NCBI GenBank assembly: GCA_036346395.1
Contig: CM070601.1
Span: 15,001,763 to 15,065,762, forward strand
DNA: 64,000 nt
Reading direction: 5' to 3'
Source: Hsuehochloa calcarea
Taxonomy: Eukaryota; Streptophyta; Magnoliopsida; Poales; Poaceae
Shown here: piece after piece, positions 34,250 to 45,969 of the stretch
How positions within the stretch are numbered: the stretch's first letter is position 1
Layout of the letters: each line of letters begins with the position of its first letter
The notes under the pieces: generated by a model
Database searches by the model: none
The model's input: only the letters and a program-made list of their open reading frames with translations
Told to the model about the DNA's origin: nothing
Translations under genes and position numbers: made by a program

Positions 34250-35110
34250 TGCATACGACCACTCACTTGCCCTACCTCTTCTAGGGTAGGAAGTGATCCT
34301 TAGCCGTTGTAGTAGTCTTCGAGTTTTCCTTGGAAACTCCACAGTTGCGAAGGTTATGTCCTTCTTTTTTATAAAAAGGTCACCACCTAGGCTTGTCGTT
34401 CTTCCGCTCGGGGCGCTTACATTTGCCTCAATCGGGATATTGCTTGAAACTTTGTGGTTCCTTGTCGCTTACGGCCAAGATCTCCTTAGAACTGTTGGCT
34501 TGAGGTTTTTGGCCTCATGCCTTGTTTTTGGATTTTTTTATAGCCTTTTTACCATTCTTGCTACCTCCGCTTGCTTCTTGAGAATTCTTGTCCTCTCGAT
34601 AGGTGATTTTGTGCCACTTGACTGCTTCTGCAGCAGTCGCATATCGATCGGTCATCTCGAAGAGTTCAGCGATGGTAGCCGAAGGATTCAAAGCGATGTC
34701 CTCTGTAATTCTTCTACTACGGACTCCCTATTTGAAGGCTCTGATAACAAATGAGTCAGAAACCTTGGGAATTGAATTCCAAACCTGACTGAAGCATCTG
34801 ATGAATTGACACAATGTCTCGTGCTTGTTTTTGTCTCATCTTATGCAGGTCGTCTTCCTTTCCAAGGCGATTGTAGGTACCCTGGAAGTTAGCTAGTAGA
34901 AGATCACAAAGGTGTTGCCACGAGTAGATCGACTCGAGTGGTTGGTTTAGTAACCACGATCGAGTGGACCTTTCGAGCACAGTCAGGAGGTAATTCGTCA
35001 TGACGCGCTCTCCTCCTGTTGCTGCTCGGACAGCGGTCGTGTAGATTTGGAGGAACTCGGTGGGATTCTGAGACCCATCGAATTTCTCCATGTTCACTTA
35101 TCGAAACCAC
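34250..35110 (-). pseudogene. Ty3/gypsy gag fragment
   Basis: The segment 35097-34756 reads MEKFDGSQNPTEFLQIYTTA, SWLLNQPLESIYSW and LCDLLLANFQGTYNR, a plant gypsy gag core. Downstream frames hold FVIRAFKQG, MTDRYATAAEAVKWH and, near 34380, a remnant of the knuckle region (PFYKKEGHNLRNC). A zinc ligand Cys appears to be lost. The piece stops at about 34250 where the copia fragment begins, and no protease or RT follows. Confidence 0.75.
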
Positions 35111-35802
35111 GGTGGCCAGCGAACTGCTCGGTTGTCAGACAAGAATGCCCTACATCCGGTAATTACTTTGTAACGCCTCCTTCGCAGAAAAGAAGGATTG
35201 TCATCATCAGATGATCGTACACGACGATACCCGGCAGTGGGTGAACCCAGACTCGAGCACCCTCGCCGTCATCATTCCAGAAGTCATAGCGGTACGACTC
35301 CATCAGCTTCCAGTCGTTTGAACAACTCACCGCATGGAGATCGACGCGACAACAAGGTATGTCGTTCTTCTAACCCAAGAAAGGTTTTTCGAATGTCTAA
35401 AGATAAACAAGCTCTCAGGAAAGGTGATCGTTCACCACTCCGACACAGAGGCCTGCAGCAACAGACGAGATACGAGGAATATGGTTGTGTACTCATGCTC
35501 GCTTATAAAATAACATTCAGAGCCGTTTGATCAAGACCCCTATGCCTACTTCGTGTCATCTGGACCAACTGGTCAAAAGACGATGCAGGAGCTTAGACCG
35601 AGACCCCAGTCGCTTAACGGTGGACATAGTGAATTGATCCACCTTTTGCCTTCTGTTGTATCTCTACTTTATGTGTTAAAGCACTATGTGCGTTATATTG
35701 GCCTGCTTGGCCCCTTTTGTAAGACAGTTGGTCGTACGGACTGTTTATGTAATAAAGTACGCCATTATGATGTGAATGCAACGTATGTGAATGAATCATA
35801 CG
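35111..35802. other. Retroelement-derived DNA, probably gypsy gag upstream region
   Basis: The 5' side of the gypsy gag should lie here. Only low-complexity Arg/Ser-rich frames were found, with no defined boundary. Confidence 0.35.
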
Positions 35803-36030
35803 ATGTGTCGGTGTTGACAAACTCTGGATTAGGGGTTGATAGACATAATACCAAAGCTACACTTGGTGAACTTTAGTATATAAATAGGATATTCCTATAC
35901 ACAAAAAGAGATTAATTAATGAATAAAGAAGTTCCTCCATATTGTGTTTCTGTCTGTTGTCTTTCTGTTTATTATCTCTTATTGGTGAGTGGATTAATTG
36001 TTTCCTAACTACGATATCGATTATTTAACA
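35803..36030 (+). repeat. Short copia LTR-like segment with promoter
   Basis: TAGTATATAAATAGG at 35875-35889 is a clear TATA box. The segment ends TATTTAACA and is followed directly by CGTTATCAGCA, similar to the AACACGTTATCAGCA junction seen next to the 5' LTR of several plant copia elements. The left end is not defined, and no gag follows. Confidence 0.35.
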
Positions 36031-37057
36031 CGTTATCAGCATAAATCACTCTACACGGCCAAATCGTTATGTCATTCATGATACATTTTTTCCAATCCCC
36101 GTGATTCGTAATTTAATCTGGTAGATTTTTTGTGAACTCAAGATTAGATCAGTATGATTACTACTCCTAATCCTTTTTATGCTATATTAATCCCATATAT
36201 TAATTTTGCTAATTACAAGATCCATTCGGATTGGTTTCTACTAGGGTTTACTGTTCATCAATACTACTTGAATCGGCAATCTACTGCCGCCAGCCAAGAA
36301 GCGCAGTGCGCATCACCGATCTGTGCCGCTCGCATGCGCACACTTCTCAACTGCATCGGCACCGTACGCCGTCGTCTTGGTATGTATGCCAGAACACACA
36401 CCACCGGGAACCAATTTGCACCCGCACACGCACGTTGCCTCCCTCCCCTGGAAGTGGATAAGAATGATCTGCGCCCGCATGCGCACGTTTCCTCCAACCG
36501 ACCGCAGTGCGTGCTCCGAGCCGCCATGCTTCATGCGCCTCAGCTGCGCGCCAGATACACCTCCGCGCCCGCGCCCGCGCCAGCCGTTTTGCTACGCGCC
36601 ACCACGCCGCTCCGCACACATAACACACCACCGCCACCACAAATGAAAACAAAGCACAGGAAAACCCTAGTGCCCCCAGGTGGCAATCGTATGGACCGTC
36701 GTGGGCCAAAAGAAAAAACGGCCCGACCCAAAACCGAAAAAAACAGAGAGAAAATGATAGAAAAAAAGAAGTTTTTTGAAAATTTACAAATAAACCGTCA
36801 GAGTTCTAAAAATTATGAGGAAACTTTGCCCCAGCCCAGCTCCGCCCTGGATCAACATCATGGCACCATCTCTCCAAGACCATAGACGCGAACCCATATT
36901 ACCCCATCATTAGACGAGAAAAGAAACAGTCTAGCTAGGAACACGGTGTGTCCCTGTTTCTTGTCCCCTTTCTCCCGGACAAACAGGGCAAGCTAGTTCA
37001 GGCTATCCGCTACAACGCGATCCCATATGCATGATAAATCAACCGAGCAAGTTACAC
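36031..37057. other. Intergenic DNA downstream of the Tubby-like gene
   Basis: A GC-rich stretch at 36300-36700 gives overlapping open frames on both strands, none resembling a known protein. The part next to 37058 should contain the 3' UTR of the minus-strand TLP gene. Confidence 0.4.
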
Positions 37058-40000
37058 TTATTCACAAGCCAGCTTCGTGCCAAAGCTGGTGAGGCAGATG
37101 GCGAACGCCTGGAAGGCTGACAGGGGCTGCCGGTAGTCCATTGTGAATGCGTCGTCCTCGATTTTCCCAAACTGCAGGATCACCGTCTCCTCGTCTCCGA
37201 CGCCCCATGGATCACTGGTGCCAACTGGGGCGACGAGCTGGAAGTTCTTCACGGAGGCGACAGTCACCCGACCATGGAAATTCAAGCACCAGCACTGCAG
37301 ATGCTCATGCCATCGTGGTGCTTTATTTCTTAGAGCCAAGGAACTTGAGGTGCTCTGCGGCTTCTCCTTCGATGGATCTGATGCAACGCCCTGTCCTACA
37401 GAGCACTGGATACTGCACTGCATTCTTCTTGGTCCTCTTGATTTGAGGAAGTTAAACTTGTATGATACTTGTCCAACTTCAAAATTACCGCCTAAAACAT
37501 GTGGACTGATTTGTTTGCTTGCAAAGCGACGACTTGATTGGCTCTTCAAGGGCTTAGCACCATCATATGGTGGCTGACTATCATAGATGATGAACTTTGT
37601 CCCCAGGAAATCAGATCTACAAGTAGAACGAAGTTACATGATCAAAATTGTGTTCTGTCACCAAATTAGAGTTTATCAAGCACTAAAAAACTTATAGGTA
37701 CTTGGCAGTTGTCACTTGATCAAATGCACTAGGAACTTGAAAGTGATGGAAAGTATGAGGGTCCCCCAATAGTGATCGGGCCAGGAGTAGCCTTGGTGCC
37801 TTGGTTGGGTTAGGAATCTAACAATGTTTTTGCTGATGACAATCTAAAACTACCCAAATATCTAGATGTCCTTGACAGCCAATACGGGTCTAGGAAAAAA
37901 TAGCCCAAGCAACTACGATTGTTTGCAACAAGAATTGATTAGCCTCCTCAACACTGCGTGTTCACCTGTGCTGCAGGTTTGCATGTGGCGCATCTGTGTG
38001 TTACTCTTTAGGAATATAGAACAGATTATTGTTGTAGCAAACCGCTTGTGCCTCATGTTAGAAGTTCACCATCCTGCTGATGCTTCTCCACCTATATTTT
38101 TACAAAATTTTATATCTATTCACTACTCAGACATGTTTTTGTTTCATTCAGCTTCTAGAGTTGACTTTCTTCTGGATACATAAGAATGTTTAGTGCCATC
38201 AGTATTCACGTCTTTTTATCCACTACAATGAAGGGAATAGATGTCTTGCTTTTTTCATAATGCAAAGCTAGATCTAGATCTGGATATAGGTTAATACATG
38301 ATGTGAAAAAATACAAGTATGGGCCACACTTTTCAACAAGGAAGGTGGGCAACATGATGATATGATTAATACTTAAAGACAACACACAGACAGAAATAGG
38401 TATTAACAAAACCATTTTAGTATTTTTAGAAAGAAAAAAAAACTTGGGTCTATAAAAACTTGGGTCTATCATACCGTCTACTAGTTGCAAACACAGCAAA
38501 GATAGTTTAATGCAAGTTTCTAAATGTTTCAAAAGACTTCCATTCACCTTACTTTGAGAGTGCTTATACATTTGGGGATAAAACAAATTTATGGGAGCTG
38601 TACATCCTGCTAGATGGAGAATTGAACCACCATGGCAAGTTAATATGTAAAAAACATCTTATGGGGTATAGTAATGTGTGAAGGTGTGAGTTGTGGTGGC
38701 TACAATGGCAGGCAGTTGGTTAGCCGGTAGAAAAAGAAACAAGCATGGCAGCAACGGCAGGCAGCGGGGTGTGGTACAAAACAAAAGGCATGACTTAATT
38801 ACACATCCAACCTGTTTAAAAAATGTTCAGGATGGGGGTGATAGCGCTTATCCATACCCCTAAATTCAACTTGGCAAGAAAAAAGAATATATGGCGACGG
38901 CGTAGATTGTCCAAGAGATTGGCTTTGGTCCTTCTTTAGAATTTTGAATCAAATAACTTTATGCAACAAGTGTTGCTATGAAAAAATTGTAGAAAAGCAG
39001 CCAAAATCCATCTATATAAATGGGCCATAACTTGAACTGGCTGGATTTTTGCCATTGTTAGCTGAATCCTACAAATCAGTTGAAAATCAGGTTGCTGTGA
39101 TCTTCCTAGCAGTTTCCTCATTACCTGATGCAATTCTCCATCTAACAGTGTATATTGATGAACTAATTACCAGAAAAGAAGAGATGAGATATTTATTTAG
39201 TATACTATACAAATAATAATAAGATTATTGGGAGGAACATATCAGCAATAAAAAAAAGGTTGAAAGGAATGAACAGGCAACACATAAAAAGAAAACATGT
39301 CTACATAATGCCTGCTTTCTATGTCTCTATGCCCCCATCATAATTATAGTGACCTAAATTAATAATTAATATAAAAAAATATACTTTGCAACCTAATGAT
39401 CATGCATAATCCACCAATCAGTTAGCAGAAACTGAAGTTTTGGAATTTAGACCTCACCTCAGCTTTCCAACACATGAATTGCTCCCTGGAAATAGATCGT
39501 CATAGTCATACGAGATGATATATTCTGTATGTGCCCCATGTCTGAATCTTTGAGCAGCCAGCAGAAACTTCCCTTTATCCATTAGGGCTGTCAAAAGAGT
39601 ACAAATACAATTAATTCAAAACCATATGAAGTTGCATTTTGATATGTATTTAAGCATTCCACACACACACACAAAAAGTGTTCATGTAGCCACCAACATT
39701 AGAGGACAATGTCTAAAGCATGCCATATGTTTGACAATCTAGGGAATAAAAATATAACTGAGGAAATGAGACTGTCCGTTGGGTTCATTCTAAAAATTGA
39801 ACTTACCAATAAAACACAGGCATGCCTAACCTTAGAATATCCACTTATCCAGAAGCATCCGTCAAATAAGAACCATGTCTTTCAAAAGCACCATAAACAC
39901 TATACTTCTAGGAAATGGTTTGACACACATTACCTCCAAAACATGCAACTTAACAATACCATTATACCATAAGCCGTAACCCCGAAGGCTTGCAAATCAT

Positions 40001-42189
40001 CTTCCGTCTTGCTAGAAACTTGACTAATATTTCTCAGAACTGTCAAGTCCTGTGTTTATTCCTTGTCTCCAGTTTCTTATCAACCAACATCTGACTAATC
40101 TCCTAAGCTGTAATGTCTATATACCCTTCGTCATGTTGTACTGTACCCTTATTTATATGATCATTAATCGCGTAGCTATCGACAATCAACAGGTGAAGCC
40201 AGGGACAATAAGTAATACAATAATAGAGGGGCGATATACCTAAACGAAAGAATGACCTGATTTAAACACGGCCGCTTTTTACATCCTTATGCTTTAGAAG
40301 ACCATACATTGAGTTGAATAAATAATTGGAGATGCACCATGGATACCCAGCCTATGCTGGCCATGAAGAACTTGAAATCATATCAAGTAGCTGACAAGTC
40401 ATCACTACAAGGAATGTATTCAATTGAAATAGCTTGTCAACGACCAACTACCCAAGTCAAATCTTCCTTCTCCCTTGATAGGATTATATTTAGATTTTAG
40501 AAAGTCCCCTTTAAATAATGTAGGCGGGACAGCAAAGTAGGTGTACTGGTGTAGAGTCTTTGTCAAAATGGTATAAGAAAGTTGTAACTGATTAAAGGAT
40601 GAAAGTACCTCCTTGTTTTCTAAACAAGACTGGATACAGTTGTAAGAAGATTGCAACATCACAACTCACAAGTCATACGCAGCAGGGACCTCAGCAAAGT
40701 TAGAAGCCGTATTTGCTGCTTATTTGGCAATACCTACTAAATTTTCCACTTTCTAAACAATATTTGATAAATTTGTAAGATTGCAATGTCACATATCACA
40801 GGTCGAACAGGAACCTTGGCAAATTCAGTTTGCAGCCTTTTTAGCTGCTTACTTGGCACCCCTATTAAATCAAAAGAAAGATGTGGAACCCCTATCATAG
40901 TCCATGAAGCCGTACCAATTCCATAATATCATGGAGTAATAAGCATGAAGGAACCGCAAATTATCCATGCTGACCTACCCTGTGTTAAGCTGAGATAGAG
41001 ATAAAAAGTCGAGTTCTTTTTGTTCCTCTTGATGAAGCAGTGCATCGGTGCATCCCTTGGTCCAGGCTGAGCAAAAAACACAGGCATCCACTAAAATCAA
41101 TATATATAGACCCCAAAATAGAAGTAAAGCTTTTAGGTATCAATATAACATTATTATCAGGCCAGAATAAATATATAAAAAACCAATAGTCACAATTAGC
41201 AACTTTCATGTATGAACATACGAAAGTTCAGTATTTTTGTACTAACATCCGCCTACAACCGCACTTTATTAGCATTGGTCACCAAAACTAAAGTTTGATG
41301 TAACCAAATGAAGAAAACAATTAGGATAAGATAAACACGTGCTTCTCACTTCTAAATCCTTATGTCTAACGAGATCATTACAACCAAAAAAAGTCCTTCA
41401 AAGATCATTAGGCTACAAATATCGATCTGCTCAATCCTTTAACATATCCGGACACATGTACCAATTGAAGACAATTTTCCCCAGATTTTTCACTTTCAAA
41501 AACAAAACAAATTCTGACCATCGCTGGGCTCTAAAATACTGAAATTGCTGCCATTCCTTCGCGCAACTGCATATCTATGAATAAACTAGAATAAGAATTA
41601 ATCCAACAATCGACCCCGAAACTGCACAAGTGAAGGCTGCAAAAAAACATTTCCTCAATCAACAGGTGCAAATGGAAGTCACTAATAGGATCGACATTTC
41701 AAAAAGGCACAACCACAACAACCATTTGCACCCAAAATCATCAAACTACACATCAATCCACGATCAAAGTCGCCAAAAGTGACCTACAAAACCAGATCAA
41801 GACAACTTACAGTAAGACGTTAGGGTTTGGTGGGGCCTCACCTGCTTGAGCGATGAAGGGAAGGTGATCCTCCCGCACTCGAGCGGCGGCCGCACGACGG
41901 AGATAGCAGCGTCGCGCCACCGTCGGCAGACGCACGCACAAGCCACCACATCGCGGCGCGGCGGCCACCGCTCGGCGCTGGCGTCCACGCGCCGCACGAT
42001 CTCCCTGAGCAGCTCCGGCAGCAGCCGCGACCACCTCTCCTCGTCGACCTCCTCCCCCTCCGCGTCCGCCGGAGCGATCTCCGGCGAGACCTTCGCCTCG
42101 CCGCCACCGACGCCGCCAGACGGCGCCCAGCCCAGCGAGGAGCGGGAGACGGACGACAACCAGGAGGAGCTGCGCCGCCACAGGGCCAT
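37058..42189 (-). CDS. TLP: Tubby-like F-box protein
   Basis: There are four exons: 42189-41842, 41066-40979, 39587-39458 and 37616-37058. All introns are GT-AG and the phases join without a break, giving 1125 nt and 374 residues. An F-box lies at residues 51-98 (RLLPELLREIVRRV, then VACACVCRRWRD), then the GRITFPSSLKQ link and the Tubby domain from residue 117. The Tubby domain shows PGPRDAPMHCFIKRNKK, KGKFLLAAQRFRHG, GTKFIIYDSQPPYDGA and the C-terminal signature AFQAFAICLTSFGTKLACE. Plant TLPs tether to membranes by binding phosphoinositides through the Tubby barrel and can recruit SKP1 through the F-box. The length is normal. The N-terminus, MALWRRSSSWLSSVSRSSLG, is unlike the MSFRSIVRD type, so it belongs to another subgroup. 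Introns of 0.78, 1.39 and 1.84 kb contain no obvious inserted gene. Confidence 0.92.
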
Positions 42190-42520
42190 GACGGGGGCGG
42201 CGATCTCTCCCCCCGAAGCTCCTAGAAGCTCCGAGACGAGAGATGGGGAAGGGGATGGACGCGAGGAGAGAGGGGGATAAAGGGGGAGCAGAGAAGAGCG
42301 AGCGAGCGAACGAACGAACCGACAAAAATTGAAAAAAAATGGAGTCAAAAATGTTTCGTCGTGCTCGCGCCGCGCCTCCGCTCGTCTCGCCCCTATCAGC
42401 TGCCTAAATTTAATCCCAGAACTTCCCCCACTAATTACTCCACATGCTCCGTCTAACATGACACGTGGGTTCAGTAAATACATCGGGCCCGCATATTAGT
42501 ATCTAATCTAGTTAGGCTAC
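42190..42520. other. 5' leader and promoter region of the Tubby-like gene
   Basis: The GC-rich stretch at 42190-42330 with GCGA/CGAA repeats is probably the leader of the minus-strand TLP gene. No TATA box is evident, as is common for housekeeping-type promoters. Confidence 0.45.
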
Positions 42521-42792
42521 GTACAATGGTCTTACATTAATTATCTATAATTTCTGTCGCGTAGAATTTAAACTGATATGGATGAAAGAGAATGAAGAGA
42601 GACAAATGTATTATCTATAATTCTGTAATTGATTGTATCATTAGAACCAAGAAAAGTATTAAAAGATTGTGTGTTATCTACAATCCTGTAGCTGACTATA
42701 TCACCACAACTCATTGTATGATATATTTTTAGTGCTATCTACAGGTGATATAGAGAGTTGCTATAGACATCAACTATCTGTACCATTGTACA
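42521..42792. mobile_element. Probable small MITE
   Basis: GTACAATGGT at the left and ACCATTGTAC at the right form a perfect 10-bp inverted repeat, extendable to about 16 bases with mismatches (GGCTACGTACAATGGT). Short TTA flanks occur on both sides, one base out of register. The interior is AT-rich with TATCTACA repeats. It could belong to a Tourist-like family. Confidence 0.5.
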
Positions 42793-43482
42793 TACCTTTA
42801 GTCGATTCAGCATCATAAATTTATATATTGATGCGCGAAAAGTAGTATTATTACCCAAAAATAACATTTCCGGGAATAGGGTGACATCACCGTCCCGTCC
42901 AAATAGCGGACAACAACCGCGATTAACTCGACACTAACTCCCAACAACGTGCCCTCTAATGCAACAAGCGCTACAAAGTCGTCGTTCCATTCCCCCCTCG
43001 CCATCGGCGCCCAGCCAACCACCGCCAACAGCGACGTCCACACGCTCTCCTAGGCCCGTCGTGTCAGCCGCTTGGCGCCATCAGTGGGGCGGCACGTCAC
43101 GGTCCGCTGGCGCACTCGCGCCCGGGCCTAGCGACAGCGGCAAGGCGATACCGCCGCTATATGTGCTCCGTGCACCGACCCATGTATGCGAACGAATATA
43201 CCGTCCACTGTTCCCTACTGCACGCTTGGGCGCGCGCGCAATGGCCGTGGCCGCCCCCGCCAGCCTATGTGCCGACCGGCGTTGTGACTCCTGTGCGTGC
43301 CCAGTCCAGTATAGTGCCGACCTCGCCTCGTACGGTCTGACTTTTAGATATGCTGGCTAGAGTTGAAAAATATTTGAAATGCCTCTGAGGTAAATGACAG
43401 TAATTAATGACAATTAACAACAATTAATAGTATTTAACGACAACTAACAACAATCGATCGGCAATCAACGACAATTAACGAG
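42793..43482. other. GC-rich intergenic stretch
   Basis: From 42890 to 43340 the DNA is C-rich with open frames on both strands but no recognisable protein. From 43390 to 43480 it has short ACAATTAAC-like repeats. Confidence 0.4.
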
Positions 43483-44014
43483 TATGGGTGAAAACGGGTC
43501 GGATACAGGCGGATATTGCTCTTCCCGTATCTTAACCCATATTTTTACCCTGTGTTCGGAGTCAGATATAGATATGGATTTTTGGGAATACAGACATGGG
43601 CCGGATGCGGATCAGATGCAAATCGGTCGCGGATAACTTGACGGATTGTATACATATAAAGAGAGGATATTATTACACCAATGAAAGTGTCATATTGTAC
43701 TACCTATTAGAGAATTATCTATCCTACTTAACAACATAAATATAATCAAATGTAAATTCATATTATATATTAGTCAATGACAAGAAAACAAATAAAGGAT
43801 ATTGATGTTTATCGGATATCCATTTTGTTAATTTATCGAATATCCTATAAAATACGGATATAAATCGGATATCACTCTTCACATATCCTAACCCAGATTT
43901 TCCAGGTTCGGATGGTATCAGATGCAGATCGAGACTAAAAATGGTACCCCGGACTGATTTTTTCGGATACGACAACAGATCTGGCGAAAATTATTCGCCC
44001 CGTTTTCACCTCTA
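43483..44014. mobile_element. hAT-type MITE
   Basis: The ends are TATGGGTGAAAACGGG on the left and, read inward, TAGAGGTGAAAACGGG on the right, the usual hAT-type terminal inverted repeat. The 8-bp sequence TTAACGAG is exactly duplicated at 43475-43482 and 44015-44022. The 532-bp interior has many CGGATATC-like words and no transposase, so it is non-autonomous. Confidence 0.85.
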
Positions 44015-45830
44015 TTAACGAGGGAGAAGGAGGAGGAGGCCGGCCGACGGCGGTGCTGAGGGAGGAGGGGAGGAGGTCGGGCGGGGCGACGACGTTGAGG
44101 GAGGAGGCCAGGGTGGTAGCGCGGGTAGGTGGGCGGCGTCGTGGGCAGGCGCGTAGGCAGGCTAGGGTTAGGGTTCGGGGCGGAGGCCGATGGGGATGGG
44201 TTTTGTTTTGTGCAAGTGGTGAGTAAATTGATGAGGATTGTTGTCTAGTTAATTATCCAAGTATATCTTTATTCGCTTATTAATAAGCACAATTTTGCTG
44301 GGCCTAAGATCAATTAAACATTCAAAACGTGACCCTAAAAGTCTTTTATTTGACCGTTCCAACTCCTTCCAGAGGCCCAGTTGGACCTCCCATATGGGTT
44401 CCTCCAGGACCTCCTCCGGGGCCTCTCCCTTACAGGGGGGCTTAGAAGGCGGTTACCCATATGCGATTAATAACAGTTGCACGTGAAGATATCGGCTATA
44501 AGAGTTATCATAAAGGGACGCGATGATTTGCGTGAAGAGACGCAACCATTGGTGTGAAGAGGCACCACTGCAACCAACTATGGCGCTTGTAAAACTATAA
44601 ATAGCTCAGCCTATGTGTCCTTGTAACATAGATTGATATCTAAGTCCTAATCTACGTGTATTCACAGTCTTTTCTCTATAATCAGAGCATACTCTTTGCA
44701 ATATACATTATCATTTTCGAGTCCATCGGCAAATAGATAGTAATATCCATTTTTCCTTTACATTCTTGTTTGTCTATTCTGTGACGGGAGTCCCAAATGT
44801 CGACATAAATAACCCCTCGGAATCTCATCCCGTAAGAGCCGTAGAAAGCCGTACCTCGACAAATTTCGGCTTTCTCACATTAAAAATAGGCTTTCAGCTT
44901 TTTCAAAAACAGCCAGAGAAAGCCGCTCATTTGAAACTGCTTTCATATTTTTTCAAGCAAAAAAAAAAAAACGAAAGAAGCCCTCGCAAACAGGCAAGTA
45001 GACTTGAAGTTCGCCATCCGCGGGCGGGGCCATGCATGCGCGCGCGTACGTACTCCACTCGCTGCTTGACCCCCGACTTGTAGCTGTATGCACGGTAAGT
45101 CCTGCTGGGCGAGCCTACATATCTAGCTTTGCGGCATGCATGATCGATCGCCACTTATTGGTTAGGTGCTTGATAGCGTCGTTTACGTGTTTACGATGGC
45201 CTTGTGGGTTTATATTGGCCCCACGTCGCTGCTGCCGACTTGTCCGTGTTAGCTTACAAGAGGGAATATTTTTCCAGGCCCAGTTGAACTGTATTTGAAG
45301 CGACTAGCGTAGCGAGGCTTGCACATCGATCCGTGCTGAGCTGCGCAGACTGAAAATATCAAACTCACATGCCCCCACGATCAGGGACCCTCACAATCCA
45401 CAAACTGTGTACTGAATCGGGGAAGCCCATTCATCATTTTATAAAAAGAGAATTGTGCAATAATTCTACAAAAGCACCCAGAAAAGACTTTAAAAAAATC
45501 ACAGTATGGGCATTTGAAAAGACTTTAAAAAAATCACAGTATGGGCATTTGATTGTGCAAAAATAAACCAATATTAGCACTTAACTGAAGCTCAAAAGCA
45601 GCCAAGTTAAGAAATCAGTCATTTTTTTATAATACTTGTGTTAGTACCTTTGTTTTTACTGAACCATGTATACAACAAGAATATCACATTCTCACACTAT
45701 TTTTCGCAAAAAAAAAAAATAAAAAAATCCCACACTTATTTCTTCCTTCTGGATCAACCACAATCTTGCTTGAGAGTTGAGAACAGCATTTTTATGCTCT
45801 CCTCAAACTAAAAAGGAATACATACGGCGA
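44015..45830. other. Intergenic DNA with an LTR-like promoter segment
   Basis: A G-rich, (GGA)n-like stretch covers 44030-44200. Around 44587-44597 there is a plausible TATA box (AACTATAAATAGC), followed by transcript-like leader sequence up to about 44800. This could be a fragment of an LTR or TRIM, but no ends could be set. A 35-bp perfect tandem duplication is at 45481-45550. Confidence 0.4.
45481..45550 (+). repeat. 35-bp perfect tandem duplication
   Basis: The unit beginning GAAAAGACTTTAAAAAAATC at 45481-45515 is repeated without change at 45516-45550, so it is recent. Confidence 0.95.
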
Positions 45831-45969
45831 TCAAACTGAACATATCAACTTGTTCCAGTCAACATTCTTCCTACCAACAGCACTGATGGGTATCCTTCTA
45901 GGCTCTAGCAAATACTTGGATATCACTCCAGTAATAGCTCCATTACCACGAGAAACCCACCCTATGAAC
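45831..45969 (-). pseudogene. Possible terminal exon, unknown product
   Basis: The minus strand reads FIGWVSRGNGAITGVISKYL, then EPRRIPISAVGRKNVDWNKL and ICSV before a TGA. Codon use is gene-like and a possible AAG acceptor precedes it. I do not recognise the family. No upstream exon was found before the CIPK gene, so it may be a captured or relic exon. Confidence 0.3.

Noticed and set aside
36154..36885. 243-codon plus-strand frame
   Set aside because: Pro/His/Arg-rich low-complexity sequence with overlapping frames on the other strand and no domain; retroelement-like surroundings.
42190..42483. N-terminal extension of the TLP reading frame up to 42483
   Set aside because: The extra 98 codons have no similarity to TLP proteins and run through probable 5' UTR; the ATG at 42189 is preferred.
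44587..44800. Promoter of a host gene at the TATA-like box
   Set aside because: No coding sequence follows within 1 kb; an LTR or TRIM remnant is more likely but its ends could not be found.
44843..44875. AGAAAGCCG...CGGCTTTCT hairpin as a possible microRNA or terminator
   Set aside because: A 9-bp stem with a 15-base loop is too short for a plant microRNA precursor and no transcript context is visible.
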